Source: Symbiodinium microadriaticum (lineage: Eukaryota > Sar > Dinophyceae > Suessiales > Symbiodiniaceae). Taken from it: a DNA stretch of 64,000 bases. Below are positions 30,531-39,999 of the stretch, piece after piece. A program made the position numbers and the translations under genes. The notes beneath the pieces were generated by a model, which was not told the origin of the DNA, did no database searches, and worked only from the letters and a program-made list of their open reading frames with translations. Where the stretch lies: NCBI GenBank assembly GCA_001939145.1, contig LSRX01000076.1, positions 342,848-406,847 on the forward strand, read 5' to 3'. Each line of letters starts with the position of its first letter. The first letter of the stretch is position 1.

Positions 30531-30872
30531 GCTCTAAACCTGAAACACGTAAACCCCTAAACTTTTAAACCCTCAAAACCCTAAACCTTTAAACCCCTAA
30601 ACCCTTTAAACCCTAAACCCCTAAACCTTTGAAACCCTAAAACCTTAAAGCCTAAAACCCCTAAACCCTTTCACCCCTGAACCCCTTCACACCTTACAAC
30701 CTTAAAACCCTAAACGACTAAACCCGCTTAAACCCTAAACCCTAAACCCCTAAACCCCTAAACCCCTAAACCCCTAAACCCCTAAACCCCTAAACCCCTA
30801 AACNTGCAGCCTACACCCCAAACCCCTAAACCCCTGAACCCCTACACCCTAAACCCTAATCCCTACCCCCCC
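30531..30872 (-). repeat. CCCCTAAA octamer array
   Basis: Begins degenerate (CCCTTTAAACC), becomes a run of about nine perfect octamers (30740-30802), ends in a poly-C run. N at 30804. Confidence 0.94.
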
Positions 30873-31163
30873 CCCCTCACAGCACGGAAGAGCCAGGGTG
30901 GCGAAGTTTCCCTTCTGGGTGATCACCTCCCTCTTGACCGTGATCTCGCTCCTGGTTCTCCATGAATTCTTCGTGCTGCCTGGCCGAATTGAGGTTTTAG
31001 AGTTTAGGGTTTTGGAACTGAAAACGCATGACCCCATCACAGAAATTTCGAGTTTTCGCTTTCAGCATGGAGCTAGAAATAGGGTTTGCTGGTGTTTCGG
31101 AATCTGTTCCATGTCGGGCTCGATTGGCCGTGACGCGGGTTCATCTCCCTAAAGGCCCAGTTG

Positions 31164-31194
31164 CCAGTTGTTCCCAGAACATGGGAACAACTGG
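31164..31194. repeat. Perfect 12-bp-stem hairpin
   Basis: CCAGTTGTTCCC, loop AGAACAT, GGGAACAACTGG. An outer GGTTCA / TGAACC pair extends the fold. No T-run follows and there is no gene to assign it to, so I do not call it a terminator. Confidence 0.75.
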
Positions 31195-31590
31195 TGATGT
31201 TTTGAACCAGTGACCATCGTACAATGACGCATTTATAAAGGTAGCGGGATTGTAATTAAGGTCTGCCACATGCAGAGCTCCTGCTTGGAGGGTCACCGGA
31301 CTTTCGTAGGCAAGCAAGACTATGCGCACCTTATAGTAACTGGGATTATAGCTAGTTAGTTATAGGTATAGTTTCTTCCTCAGAACCCTGGCTACCAATT
31401 AAGTCCCCATGATCCTTTCAGTAGAAGAGATAGGGTCTCAGTGCCCTTTACTTTCAGACTCGAGAGAAGGAGGGGTTTCGGGTTTCGGGCTCCATGGCTT
31501 GGTCAACTCCAGAGCCGCTTGCCTTAGCTGCACTAGCAGCTAAACACTATCGAAGCCATGAAATTTACATCACCCCCCCAAAAAGAAAAA
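31195..31590. other. Unique stretch, no supported gene
   Basis: TAGTTAGTTATAGG and AGTCCCCATGATCC occur at 31352-31412; related words are at 20813 and 39028 but no clear element can be delimited. Confidence 0.4.
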
Positions 31591-31640
31591 AAATATATAT
31601 ATATATATATACATAATAATAATAAATCAAAACAAAAGAG
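31591..31640. repeat. A-rich and (TA)n microsatellite
   Basis: AAAAAAATATATATATATAT then AATAATAAT. Confidence 0.9.
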
Positions 31641-31864
31641 GCCGTGCGCCCTCAGCCCCTAAACCCCTGAAAGCCAAACTCCTGAGCCCTTAAGTACCTA
31701 CAGCATGGAACCCGGGCCGCTCAGACCCCGATGTTCATCCCTAATTCATGAGCCGAAAGCAACAGGGCGTCGTAGAATCGTCATGAATGTTTCCGGCAAA
31801 AAAGTAATTAGTATAGTCGTGCTATTGCTACTAGCAAGCAGACGCTTTTCGTTGCCCTGATCGC

Positions 31865-32164
31865 TTGCAAAGACTTATGAAACACTGTGCACTGCGACCC
31901 AGGCCCCCGTCGAAGCTTTTGCAGCTTAACTTCCGCGCAACAGACGACAAAGCTGCCTACCCTGGGGTAAAAAATATGTTAGGAAGCGTATCCTCGCGTA
32001 GTCTCCTGCATCCCAGAGCCCTTGTTCAAGCTATTAAGGCCCCTCTGTTGGAGCACCTGAGAGCGATCCTTCCCAAGGTGGAACCCGACAAATTCCCAAA
32101 CTACGAATTACCATCATTATTCCTTAGGTTCCTTCTTAGGTTCCTTATTATAAGTATACCATAA
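31865..32164 (+). CDS. Unassigned open frame ending in a family F element
   Basis: I recognise no family. The plus frame of 99 codons opens with TTG (an ATG follows four codons later at 31877). Its first 75 or so residues lie in unique DNA: a basic N terminus (KHCALRPRPPSK), a polar middle (RATDDKAAYPGVKN), then an amphipathic stretch (ALVQAIKAPLLEHLRAILPK) that could form a helix. From about 32095 the codons come from the family F element, giving a Leu/Phe-rich tail. If the region is coding, the true exon should end before 32095. There is no domain evidence. Confidence 0.18.
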   Translation: MQRLMKHCALRPRPPSKLLQLNFRATDDKAAYPGVKNMLGSVSSRSLLHPRALVQAIKAPLLEHLRAILPKVEPDKFPNYELPSLFLRFLLRFLIISIP

Positions 32165-32206
32165 AGGGCCCCAAAACCCTTTTCTAATGATTACGGCCCA
32201 AACATT
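32095..32206 (+). mobile_element. Family F hairpin MITE with doubled core
   Basis: TTACCATCATTATTCCTTAGG, then TTCCTTCTTAGG (a small internal duplication), then AAAACCCTTTTCTAATGATTA. Closely resembles the 47550 copy. It carries the C-terminal codons of the 31865 open frame. Confidence 0.65.
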
Positions 32207-32212
32207 AAGCCA

Positions 32213-32600
32213 CGCAGGTCACAAGGCATGAAGCCCCTGCTTGCGCGCGACCTGGCTCAGAAATCCCCGCAACCCCTACCTGGAGCCGAAGAAACCTTCT
32301 TTACAACTTCCTTACATAAGTCCTTCTTTTTCTGGTTTCTCATCACGAGTTCCTTTTATTAAATCTTTTTGTTCGGGTTCCTTAGGTGTTTGGCGTTAAG
32401 GTAGGCCCTAAATCCTTAGCAATATTTTTTTAATCCCCAGGCCTTCCTAGATCCCATCATTGAGGAACGTTTCTGAATGTCTGATCCCGAAGATGCGTTT
32501 GAGTAATTAGAGGTTTAGGGTTTAGGGTAGATTCCTTAATTCAGGGATTTTGGAAGGTCTGTGTCCACCAAGCCCCGAAGCTTCAATCTCCGGATCGCCC
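32213..32600. other. Unique stretch, nothing recognised
   Basis: TTCCTTCTTTTTCTGG and similar T-rich words at 32300-32400, no frames. Confidence 0.4.
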
Positions 32601-32607
32601 CGCACGA

Positions 32608-32712
32608 ACCCCTACCCCTTTTCTAGGGTACCTAATACTATGGTTATAGGATCTGCTACATGGAAAAGTGGGTACCCTAAACAAGGGGTAGGGTACGACC
32701 CTATAGGTACAG
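32608..32712 (+). mobile_element. Family Q hairpin element
   Basis: CCCTACCCCTTTTCTAGGGTACC pairs with GTGGGTACCC and AAGGGGTAGGG. The core reads ATACTATGGTTATAGG. Confidence 0.6.
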
Positions 32713-32773
32713 CTTTAAGGGCTTAGGGTTCCTGGTGTAGCTTGAAGCGTTCCCTCCGTCAGTCTAAGCCTAC

Positions 32774-32872
32774 CTGCAGTCTCGATTGTAGTTCACTTTT
32801 TGGAAATGCCTTCCACCATCCTATATATAAGTTGCTTAAGCAAAAGGAACTACGCTGAAAACTATAGGTATA
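32774..32872. mobile_element. Family I hairpin element
   Basis: CTGCAGTCTCGATTGTAGTTC on the left, AAGGAACTACGCTGAAAAC and TATAGGTA on the right. Confidence 0.55.
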
Positions 32873-33018
32873 TCGAAGAATGAAGCTGCGGAGTCTAACC
32901 AGCCAGGACCACTGGCGTGTAGGCCTTTCAAGAGCTGCTGATCGTATCTCATGACAGCGTCACGATGCTGGAATGTTCTTGAACCACATCCACTTTGGAG
33001 TTAAGGGGTGGAATATGG

Positions 33019-33122
33019 CGACTGAAGAATTGCCTATACTCTTCCTGGGTTCCGCAATGATGCGGTAGTATATGTAAGTACACTACGATATACCCCAAAC
33101 CCCTGTTGAATTATGAAGCCTC
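33019..33122 (+). mobile_element. Family F element, diverged
   Basis: TGCCTATACTCTTCCTGGGTTCC, TAGTATATGTAAGTACACTACG and CCCCAAACCCCTGTTGAATTA follow family F order with many substitutions. Confidence 0.55.
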
Positions 33123-33453
33123 CTTTCTCCACCATTACATACCCATAAGGAAACCCTACTCTAGCACAAGATATACGAGAATATTACTCAAAACCCCTCC
33201 TGGACGCCCTATGGGCTTGGGGGCCCTGCATTCAGGCTTTAGGGGGGTGGTCTATCCTCGTCGTGTCTCCCAGGTTCTTGAAGCAGAGCAGAGCAGAGCA
33301 GTTTAGGGTTCACAAGCGTTTAGGGGTTTAGCGTTAAGGGCTTCTCTGAGTTATGCCAACTGGGGAAGCCGAATACCAGACGAAAAACGTTTGAAAACCC
33401 TAACCCCAAAACCCTTCAGCCCAATACCCAAAAAATCCTAAAAACAGCACGTT

Positions 33454-33660
33454 GTGATTGATCCCGAATGGCCATGCATGGAAGTGGCCATGGCAGAGAC
33501 AATCTACCGGCCTGGACTCCAGCCGACACTGGCACGTCTGGTCGGAGCAGTTGACGCCATTCATGCAATGGTCTCTGGGCCACCGTCCCGCAGCCCACAG
33601 GCCCGCGCGTGTGGAGCTTCGCCCCCGCAGTCGAAGCCCCATCAGCCCACCGCAAACTAA
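33454..33660 (+). CDS. Unassigned open frame, candidate exon
   Basis: I recognise no family. The plus frame of 68 codons (first codon GTG; ATG at 33478) lies in a GC-balanced island free of heptamers, bounded by CCCAAAACCC on the left and CCCTAAACC on the right. The peptide runs IDPEWPCMEVAMAETIYRPG, then LQPTLARLVGAVDAIHAMV, then a Ser/Pro/Arg-rich tail. The first two thirds read like a folded, helix-forming protein, and third codon positions favour G or C. Two minus-strand frames (33416-33697, 33400-33702) and a second plus frame (33458-33721) are also open, so GC-rich openness by chance remains possible. If real it is one exon. Confidence 0.22.
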   Translation: MIDPEWPCMEVAMAETIYRPGLQPTLARLVGAVDAIHAMVSGPPSRSPQARACGASPPQSKPHQPTAN

Positions 33661-33715
33661 GACGGGTGGTGGCAAGCCGAATGGTGGCAAGATCCATGGC
33701 AAAGGGGCCCTAAAC

Positions 33716-33765
33716 GCCTAAAACCCTAAACCCTAAAGCCCTCAGCCCCTAAACCCTAAACTGTC
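33716..33765 (-). repeat. Short CCCTAAA cluster
   Basis: Five units before the 60-bp satellite begins. Confidence 0.85.
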
Positions 33766-33799
33766 ACCCCTTAAAGAACCTTCATCAAGAAGCCCTGAA

Positions 33800-34510
33800 G
33801 GAAGCGCTTTCAATCCCTATTTGTGCAAGATCCCGAAACAGCTAAGCCCTAAACCCTTATGTAGATCCTAAGGAAACCTCTTAGTGCAAGATCCTTAAAC
33901 TCCTAAACCCTAAACCCTTATAGATCCTAAGGAAGCCTCTTTGTGCAAGATCGCGAAACAGCTAAGCCCTAAACCCGTATGTAGATGCTAAGGAAACCTC
34001 TTAGTGCAAGATCCTTAAACTCCTAAGCCCTAAACCCTTATGTAGACCCTATGGAAACCTCTTTGTGCAAGATCCCTGAGCTCCTAAACCCTAAACTCTT
34101 ATGTAGATCCTAAGGAAACCTCTTTGTGCAAGATCCCTAAACAGCTACGCCCTAAACCCTTATGCAGATCCTAAGGAAACCTCTTCGTGCAAGATCCCTA
34201 AACAGCTAAGCCCTAGACCCTTATGTAGATCCTAAGGAATCCTCTCTGAGCAAGATCCCACACCCCAAAACCCCTAAACCCTAAACCCTCAGATCCTGAG
34301 GAAGCCTCTTTGTGCAAGATCCGGAAACCCCTAAACCCTAAACCCTGAACCCCTCGATCCTAAGGAAACCTCTTTGTGTAGGATGCCCAAAACCCTTAAA
34401 TCCTAAACTCTTAGATCCTAAGGAAAACTCTTTGTGCAAGATGTCCAAAACCCCAAACCCTAAACCCTTAGATCCTAAGGAAACCTCTTTGTGCAAGATC
34501 TTCTCTGTCA
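33800..34510. repeat. 60-bp satellite containing CCCTAAACC
   Basis: About 12 tandem units with period 60-62 bp. Each has GATCCTAAGGAAACCTC, TTTGTGCAAGATCC and a CCCTAAACCC segment. Later units (after 34250) shorten the linker between CAAGATCC and the heptamers. Confidence 0.93.
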
Positions 34511-35046
34511 GATCCTTGGATTGGTGAGCTTTGGCAGCAGGGGCCCCCTGGGTCTAAGGGTTCTTTTCGAAGGTTCCTTGAAGGTTTTGGGCTTAGGGTT
34601 TAGGGGGGTTTAGGGTGAAGTGCCCCTTGAGAAAGGGGCCTTATGGTCCTTAGTACTGCATCTTTGTGGTATAATAGAGGGTAGTTGGTGATTAAGACCT
34701 TCTATGAGGCATCTATGTGGCATCTATATGGTTTAGGGTTTCGGGGTTTCCTTGCAAGGGATGCTGAAGGCTTCTATAGCGGCTTTCAGGTTTAGGGCAG
34801 GGCTTTTGGCCAGGCCTTAGACGTACGTGGGTTGTGGGAAAACACCGTTATAAAGATTCAAGAGCCGGTGGCCCGGTATGTTAGATCGATAAGGAATATG
34901 TGTTGAAAGCTACAGCACGGTTTCTATGTCAACATGTCTCAGTATGGCAGGGATGCCATAGAAAAGAACACCAACACCCCAGTGAAAATAGCAGACGTTC
35001 CAACAGTACCTAGTCGCCAAGAAAGCCGCGGCGTTTGTATGGAGTC
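34511..35046. other. Unique stretch, no supported gene
   Basis: Degenerate AAGGTTCC words at 34560-34590. GAGGCATCTATGTGGCATCT at 34706 is a small tandem. No frame above 60 codons. Confidence 0.4.
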
Positions 35047-35142
35047 ATGTGGGTAGTTCTCTAAATTTTGGGTCCCCAATATAGTACGGCACCCTTATAC
35101 ACAGGACCCTAAAAGGGAATCTAATTTAGAGAACCACCCATA
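35047..35142 (+). mobile_element. Family B hairpin MITE
   Basis: ATGTGGGTAGTTCTCTAAAT to AATTTAGAGAACCACCCAT, core GGGTCCCCAATATAGTACGG, opposite orientation to the 6701 and 9039 copies. Confidence 0.86.
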
Positions 35143-35734
35143 TCGAGTCTTTGGGCCGGCAGTCTTCGTGGTCCTGGCAGTCAAGAACAGCACATTGGCA
35201 GATCAGAAGGGTGGCAGTGATGGCGGGAAATCGGTTTGAACCTTAAGCCCTAAACTGGTTTGTCATTGTGGCAGACTGAGTGTGTCGCTTTTCGTGCTTG
35301 TGCTCCTGTGTCCTTAGCAAACCCCGCCTTTTACATACTATAAGCTCTACACCCTCAGTCATACACGCATCGGCAATGCTTGCGGGGAGAACCGACCGTT
35401 CCCGGGTTGGGTGACTGTTGACTCAGAGATACAATTCTGTTCCTAGCAGAGAGTGATAGAAACAGCGCAAATGCCCTACGCCCTGCGCGTGGCATAACCA
35501 GTTTTGCGGCCAAGGACTCCAGCAACCCAGCTCCGGCCCTAACTGTAAACCCCACACCCTAAACCCTAACTAGGGGCCCTAACTGTAAACCCTAAACCCA
35601 GCACCCAGGATGTCAATGTGGGTTTTCTTGCAACTGCTCTCCGGCCGCCTTTGGTTGATGCTCGGGGTGTCGAGCGTCATGGTCTGGGCTTGAGGGCGTT
35701 GGGTTGAGGGGTTCCGAAGGGAAGGGAGGGGGGT
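35143..35734. other. Unique stretch, weak open frame
   Basis: The minus frame 35355-35555 (66 codons) lacks motifs. GGCCCTAACTGTAAACCC occurs at 35536 and 35576, a 40-bp tandem duplication. Confidence 0.45.
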
Positions 35735-35838
35735 TACTGTTGATGATAAACATCCTGCATAACCTTAAAGACTCTAAACTGTGGGAATTATGGTATATTC
35801 CGTAGTATGGGTAATGCAGGACTATATCATCAAGCGTA
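35735..35838 (+). mobile_element. Family A hairpin MITE
   Basis: TACTGTTGATGATAAA to ATCAAGCGTA. The arms have several independent substitutions, so it is older than the near-perfect copies. Confidence 0.88.
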
Positions 35839-35957
35839 GGACTATGGCCTTTATGTGGACGCAGAGCCCGCGTTAGACTACAGTGAGCATGCACCATCGA
35901 GCGAGTTTGTGTTGCGCAGGAATCCACCACCAAAGCTGCAGAAATTAAATTAGGGCT

Positions 35958-36233
35958 TCATTGTGAAAGTGTCTTCAAGCTTGGCTTTTTCAAGTCCGAG
36001 GTCAAAAAACAAGTCATCCAAGGCCACAGACAGAAACCTCGAAAATGCTGAGATAAGACTTGCACCGTTTTGCGAGGGTCATCAGTGTACACGACCTTTC
36101 GATTCTCAGTATTCCGCTTGCTGTACACCCTCGAGACTGAACCGAAACCGGGACGCTTGAAGAAACAACCTGAAGGATGCTTGCGATAAGCTCCCTTGGA
36201 CATGTTTGTCGAGAAGAAGGTCCCGATTACCAT
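35958..36233 (-). CDS. Unassigned open frame in a heptamer-free island
   Basis: I recognise no family. The frame has an ATG at 36233 and 91 codons, inside a 480-bp island (35940-36415) that is one of the longer stretches without telomere-like words. The peptide is basic and rich in Phe, Ser and Arg (SKGAYRKHPSGCFFKRPGFG, then RVYSKRNTENRKVVYTDDPR, then LSQHFRGFCLWPWMTCF). No Cys/His spacing or other motif fits a known fold. A second minus frame (36106-36390, 94 codons) and two plus frames (35963-36160, 36196-36393) overlap it, so at most one can be coding and perhaps none. Confidence 0.18.
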   Translation of the reverse strand: MVIGTFFSTNMSKGAYRKHPSGCFFKRPGFGSVSRVYSKRNTENRKVVYTDDPRKTVQVLSQHFRGFCLWPWMTCFLTSDLKKPSLKTLSQ

Positions 36234-36414
36234 ACCCCAAAATCACGGACGCTGCGTCGAATGCCCAAAGGGCTTGGGAGCTAGTTTCCCTGGAAAAGGC
36301 CACAATCCAAGGCAATCCCTGTGCATAGAGCAAGCACCCCTGCAATGCCCCGAGTTTGCAGTACCCATGGCAAGTAGTTTGCCTGAGCACTAAAGGCGAT
36401 CGTGTTTCGGAAAC

Positions 36415-36465
36415 AAGTATAAACCCTAGACCCCTAAACCCCTAAACCTCAAGCCCTCAAACAGT
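36415..36465 (-). repeat. Short CCCCTAAA cluster
   Basis: Four units. Confidence 0.85.
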
Positions 36466-36589
36466 CTACCGCGCGAGGTCAATGATGATTCCTCTGTCGC
36501 TGGATTTCGCCCTCTCACTGGGACATGAGGGCACGGCTTCCGGCTTCTATTTCAGCGCCTTGGTGTGACGTTGGCAAGCTGAGGCAGAC

Positions 36590-36815
36590 CCTCAACCCCA
36601 AAGCCCTAAAGCCCTAAGGCCCTAAACTAAATACTAAAACCCCAAGACCTCAAAACCCTAAACCCAAGTCTTAAAACAAAGAAGTTATCTTCAGGAAGCT
36701 GGCGTTTGATCACCCCATGGTGCATCCAAAGCTCCAGCCAATCCGACAAGCTCCACCGAGTATCGATGTAGCGTTTAGGGCTTTAGGGTTTCAGGGTTTA
36801 GGGTGTAGGGTTTAC
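36590..36815. repeat. Facing CCCTAAA and TTTAGGG clusters
   Basis: CCCTAAA-like 36590-36670 and TTTAGGG 36773-36812 face each other over 100 bp of unique DNA. Confidence 0.82.
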
Positions 36816-37011
36816 TCCTGAATGCCCGTATAGCAGACAGAATGTAGGGGGTTCCTAAAACAGGAATTACATACCACTATGGTTTGGGCAAGTATCCCCC
36901 CCCCCACACAGGTACTCACAGGTACTTAGTATTAGGACCCCGTGGGGCTTCCATGTAATCGCAGCATTATGCTTGTTGGCCCGCCCACCTACCGTCAACG
37001 GGCTTGGGGTT
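36816..37011. other. Possible hairpin element with C run
   Basis: TGTAGGGGGTTCCTAAAAC at 36842 and ATTAGGACCCCGTGG at 36932 may be arms. A C run (36896-36905) and a repeated ACAGGTACT sit between. Confidence 0.35.
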
Positions 37012-37095
37012 GACCTGGGCCCCGAAAGAGCCTAGCCTTTCATGGCTCCGGACTAAGATTTCCTGTATTTCCTTGTGTATAAGTCCTGAAAAACC
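37012..37095 (+). mobile_element. Family D element, right arm lost
   Basis: GACCTGGGCCCCGAAAGAGCC, then the core GATTTCC and TATAAGTCCTGAAAAAC match family D. The right arm is replaced by unrelated sequence. Confidence 0.6.
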
Positions 37096-37185
37096 GTAAT
37101 TAGCGTGTTTAGAGGTGTGGGTTGGGCTGCAGGGTTCAGCCATGCTCCTCGAGGCGTCTAGCCCCCTGAAACTTGGGCAGTAGTG

Positions 37186-37212
37186 GTAGTCGTCGTCGTC
37201 GTAGTAGTACTG
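37186..37212. repeat. GTC/GTA trinucleotide repeat
   Basis: GTAGTCGTCGTCGTCGTAGT within the minus frame 37136-37393, which has no other coding sign. Confidence 0.85.
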
Positions 37213-37429
37213 CGGCAGGACGAAAGTTTGTCCTACTCCGTGTTTGGTCGTTCACAGGCCAGGACAGGCCCTCATTCCAAGATAGAATCCTAATGAACAG
37301 GATGACGAGGCCACCTCGTCCGGAACATTGAGGTAGTATAATTTCAAAAACAGTGTATAAAATACTCGGCTGACCAGGCCGCGTAAATCGCACTCTTCGG
37401 TACTCGGCTACCCCGCAAGACGTCTGAAG

Positions 37430-37735
37430 GGTCTTGGATTCTTGGACTTAAGGTTTAATTAAGGCTTAGGGTTTTAGGTTAAGTGTTTAATGCTTGGCGT
37501 TTAGGGTTATTGGGTTTAAAGTGTCACTTCGGGTTTAACCCCTAAACCCTAAAAGGAGCAAAGCCCTCCAAATATAGGCAACTGCTCTCGCATAGCGAAG
37601 CCCTGAGCCCGGTGAAGCCCTCTCAAAGCTCTGGAGCCCCAAGCCTTGACATCTCCATAGACCCTAAACCCCAAAACCAAAAAAATGCAAAAAACACCTA
37701 AACCCCAGGCGCCCTAAACCCTAACCCCCCCCCCC
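37430..37735. repeat. Scattered telomere-like words, both strands
   Basis: TTTAGGG-like 37440-37540 joins CCCTAAA at 37531 (GGGTTTAACCCC). CCCTAAA-like words continue at 37660-37727. Confidence 0.7.
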
Positions 37736-37755
37736 CAAAAAAAAAAAAAAAAGAG
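37726..37755. repeat. Poly-C then poly-A run
   Basis: About 12 C followed by about 15 A. Confidence 0.9.
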
Positions 37756-37887
37756 AGCCAAAAACTCTTTAAACCCCAGGCCCCCAAAATCCCTGAAACC
37801 CTCGCTGAGCACGCGAAGCTGCCAAGAGGTGCCGGCGTTTGTATCGGCCTCCTGGGGCTCGGCTCCTCCGGCGGAAATCAGAATCGG

Positions 37888-38060
37888 AAACCCTAGGTTT
37901 AGGGTTTGGGGTTTAGGGTTTCAGGGTTTAGGGTTTTAGGTTTTAGGGTTTCAGGTTTTAGGGGTTTAGGTTTTAGGGGTTTAGGGTTTCAGGTTTTAGG
38001 GTTTTAGGGTTTAGGGTTAGGGTTTAGGGGTTTTGGGTTCAGGGTTTAGGGTTTAAGGCT
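37888..38060 (+). repeat. TTTAGGG / TTTTAGGG array
   Basis: GTTTCAGG(G)TTTTAGGG recurs. Ends with the same junction into family E as at 15010. Confidence 0.92.
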
Positions 38061-38061
38061 T

Positions 38062-38179
38062 CTGGGTTCCCAAGAAGTACCCTTTTGCCCTTTTTCTGTT
38101 GAGGGTCCCTTAATGAAAAAAAACCCCAAGAGTGGACAAAAAGAGTACCCTTATTATTTAGGGGCTACTGGGGAACCTT
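38062..38179 (+). mobile_element. Family E hairpin MITE
   Basis: CTGGGTTCCCAAGAAGTACCC to GGGGCTACTGGGGAACCTT. Its left flank (TTTAGGGTTTAAGGCTTCT) is identical to that of the 15011 copy. Confidence 0.85.
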
Positions 38180-38224
38180 ACGGAGGCAAGGAACCCTTGA
38201 ATTAGGGGTTTCGGGTTTACGGTT

Positions 38225-38402
38225 TAAGGACGAAAGGAACCCTAAAAGTGTTTCAGGTTCTAATACCATCTGGGGATTCATAGTGTCATGAAGGACGAAA
38301 GGACCTCAAAAAGGGCTCAAGGCTCAAATGCTATATGGGGAGGATTCATAGTATGAGCGTACAGGGCCCCTACGTATAAGGGTCCTTTGGTCCTGAAGGT
38401 AG
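38225..38402 (+). mobile_element. Family P element with repeated left part
   Basis: AGGACGAAAGGA and GGGGATTCATAGT each occur twice (about 38226/38295 and about 38271/38340), then ACAGGGCCCCTACGTATAAG and TTTGGTCCTGAAGG. Confidence 0.5.
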
Positions 38403-38403
38403 A

Positions 38404-38420
38404 CTTGGATACTGCCAGGT
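38404..38420 (+). mobile_element. Family L left-tip fragment
   Basis: Only CTTGGATACTGCC remains before a TTTAGGG block takes over, suggesting the heptamers replaced or were inserted next to the element tip. Confidence 0.35.
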
Positions 38421-38718
38421 TTAGGGTTTAGGGTTTAGGGTGGATAGTCGCAATAACATATACATATATATATATATGGCCTACTTTGTACCCTGACCAT
38501 ACACCCTAAACCCTAAACCGTGCATGGGGGGGAGTAGCCCAGCCCTAGAGCCTAGACGGTCAAACACGCTCTCCGAAGACCCTCGAATTTTCACGACTCT
38601 CAACTCTTACATCTTCGCACAAGTTTCAATTTGACCGGTTTTTCTCAACATTCGGGTCCCCTTTACAGTCCTGCACTATGTTGGAGGCCTCAAAGCCCTA
38701 AGCCCTAAGAAGGTACCC

Positions 38719-38817
38719 TACGTTGATGATTTAAATCCTGCATTACCTTAAGGACCCTAAACTAAGGGAATTATGGTATATTCCTTATTACAGGTAGTTT
38801 TAAGGATTTATATCAAA
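38719..38817 (+). mobile_element. Family A hairpin MITE, right end eroded
   Basis: The left arm TACGTTGATGATTTAAATCC and the core are clear. The right arm has lost its TGCAGG part and the outer CCGTA. Confidence 0.78.
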
Positions 38818-38819
38818 AC

Positions 38820-39290
38820 ATCCTATTTTGGGATCAGGGAGCTGAAGGAAGTGAGGTTCGAAGGGACCCCTAGGTTTCTGAAAGAGTTTCTATAAGGATT
38901 TCGATAAGGCTTCCACAAGGGCTTCTATAAGGATTTCTATGAGGGTTCCAGAAGGGGGAGTAGGGGACTTAAAGCAGTAAGGTTATAAGTGGTACATGAA
39001 CAACAATGCGTATCGCTACCTTATTTATATCCCTAGTTGCCAAGTCCCGTGATCCTTTGAGCAAAGCTCTAAAGCTTAAACGCTCAGTCCCCAGCCTTAA
39101 ACCCTGAACCTCCAAACTTTCAGCCCAAAGCCCTGAGCCTTAGTTAGACCCCACCTGAACAACCAAGGAGTGGGAAAAGCTCTTGTGGACGAAGCACGCT
39201 GGAAGCAATCCTTTGCCCGGAGGCCTCCAGCAGAGAAGAGGCAGAGTGAGAAAGAGCGTATTCTTGGAATCCAGGCGGTGATATATGGGG
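38820..39290. other. Unique stretch with small repeats
   Basis: TTCTATAAGGATTTC and variants are repeated at 38885-38945. TACCTTATTTATATCCCTAG at 39018 recurs in diverged form near 47848. Confidence 0.4.
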
Positions 39291-39388
39291 GGGTTTCCGA
39301 AAAGAGGGGACCCTAATACAGTACCTTAACTAGTAGGATCCTTATTTTAAGGACCCCAAACTAAGGTACCCCTTATTTTCGGAAAGTG
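39291..39388. mobile_element. Family H hairpin MITE
   Basis: GGTTTCCGAAAAGAGGGGACC on the left, GGTACCCCTTATTTTCGGAAAG on the right. Stems TTTCCGAAAA / TTTTCGGAAA and GTACC are clear. Confidence 0.78.
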
Positions 39389-39446
39389 CCATACTGGGTC
39401 TATCTTAGAAAGTCTGGCAGGGCCCGGTTATTGAACAAGAGATTAG

Positions 39447-39686
39447 TTGGGTGGCCCTCTGGCTTCTCCCTTGAGGCTTGTGCTGGGATCACTCGTTCTG
39501 ACGGCAGCCGTACACCTTGCGCTGGCGGTCTTCATCAACACAACGGCCGGGGTCCCGGGCTTGAGTTTTCGTTCTGACGGGATGCTATGGTTGCTGACGT
39601 CGACTACCAAACCCTATTCTACTTGCAAAGGCCCCTTTTCTTCAACCCTTGTAGCGGCCCGCAAAAGAATCTATTCTACTACTTAA
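39447..39686 (+). CDS. Unassigned open frame with one hydrophobic segment
   Basis: I recognise no family. The frame of 79 codons begins at TTG directly after a TAG stop, so any true start must be spliced in; the preceding bases GAGATTAG could serve as a splice acceptor. Residues about 8-30 form a hydrophobic stretch (LRLVLGSLVLTAAVHLALAV) of the length of a transmembrane helix, followed by a polar segment with an Asn-Thr-Thr site and GVPGLSFRSDG. Codon third positions are mostly G or C in this half. The last 25 codons continue into sequence resembling the family E/F style and are less convincing. It overlaps another plus frame (39386-39577). Confidence 0.2.
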   Translation: MGGPLASPLRLVLGSLVLTAAVHLALAVFINTTAGVPGLSFRSDGMLWLLTSTTKPYSTCKGPFSSTLVAARKRIYSTT

Positions 39687-39799
39687 GGCCGTTTTTGTGG
39701 TGCTCGTGCTTGTAAGGCAGAAAGCAAGCAAGTCCACCTGGTCTGGTGGACCTGCATCCTCCTCGGCCAGGCAATTGTGGATGTAGGGTTTTTTCGGGT

Positions 39800-39928
39800 G
39801 TAATTATAGGGTCATACCCCCCCCCCCCCGGCTTTTCGGGGTACCTACTTTTCTATATAACAGATCCGAACCATAAGATTAGGTGCCCTATACAAAAAGG
39901 GCTAGGGTATGAGCCTCTAGGCAGTGTG
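39800..39928 (+). mobile_element. Family Q hairpin element
   Basis: TATAGGGTCATACCCCC (with a run of C), GGGGTACCTACTTTTCTATA, then GGGCTAGGGTATGAGCCTCTA on the right. Confidence 0.55.
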
Positions 39929-39999
39929 TCGGGAGAGGTTTGAGAGCCTAAGAGGTTCGCGCCCTTCCCAGGGTTTCAGGTTCAGCAGCTCCAGGATCT

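Noticed and set aside
30158-30568. 136-codon plus open frame
   Set aside because: Its second half is a family F element followed by a CCCTAAA block; the first half overlaps two other open frames.
31164-31194. Rho-independent terminator
   Set aside because: No T-run follows, there is no neighbouring gene, and the window is not bacterial.
33800-34510. CRISPR-like regular spacing
   Set aside because: The whole 60-bp unit is repeated with no unique spacers, and the context is eukaryotic.
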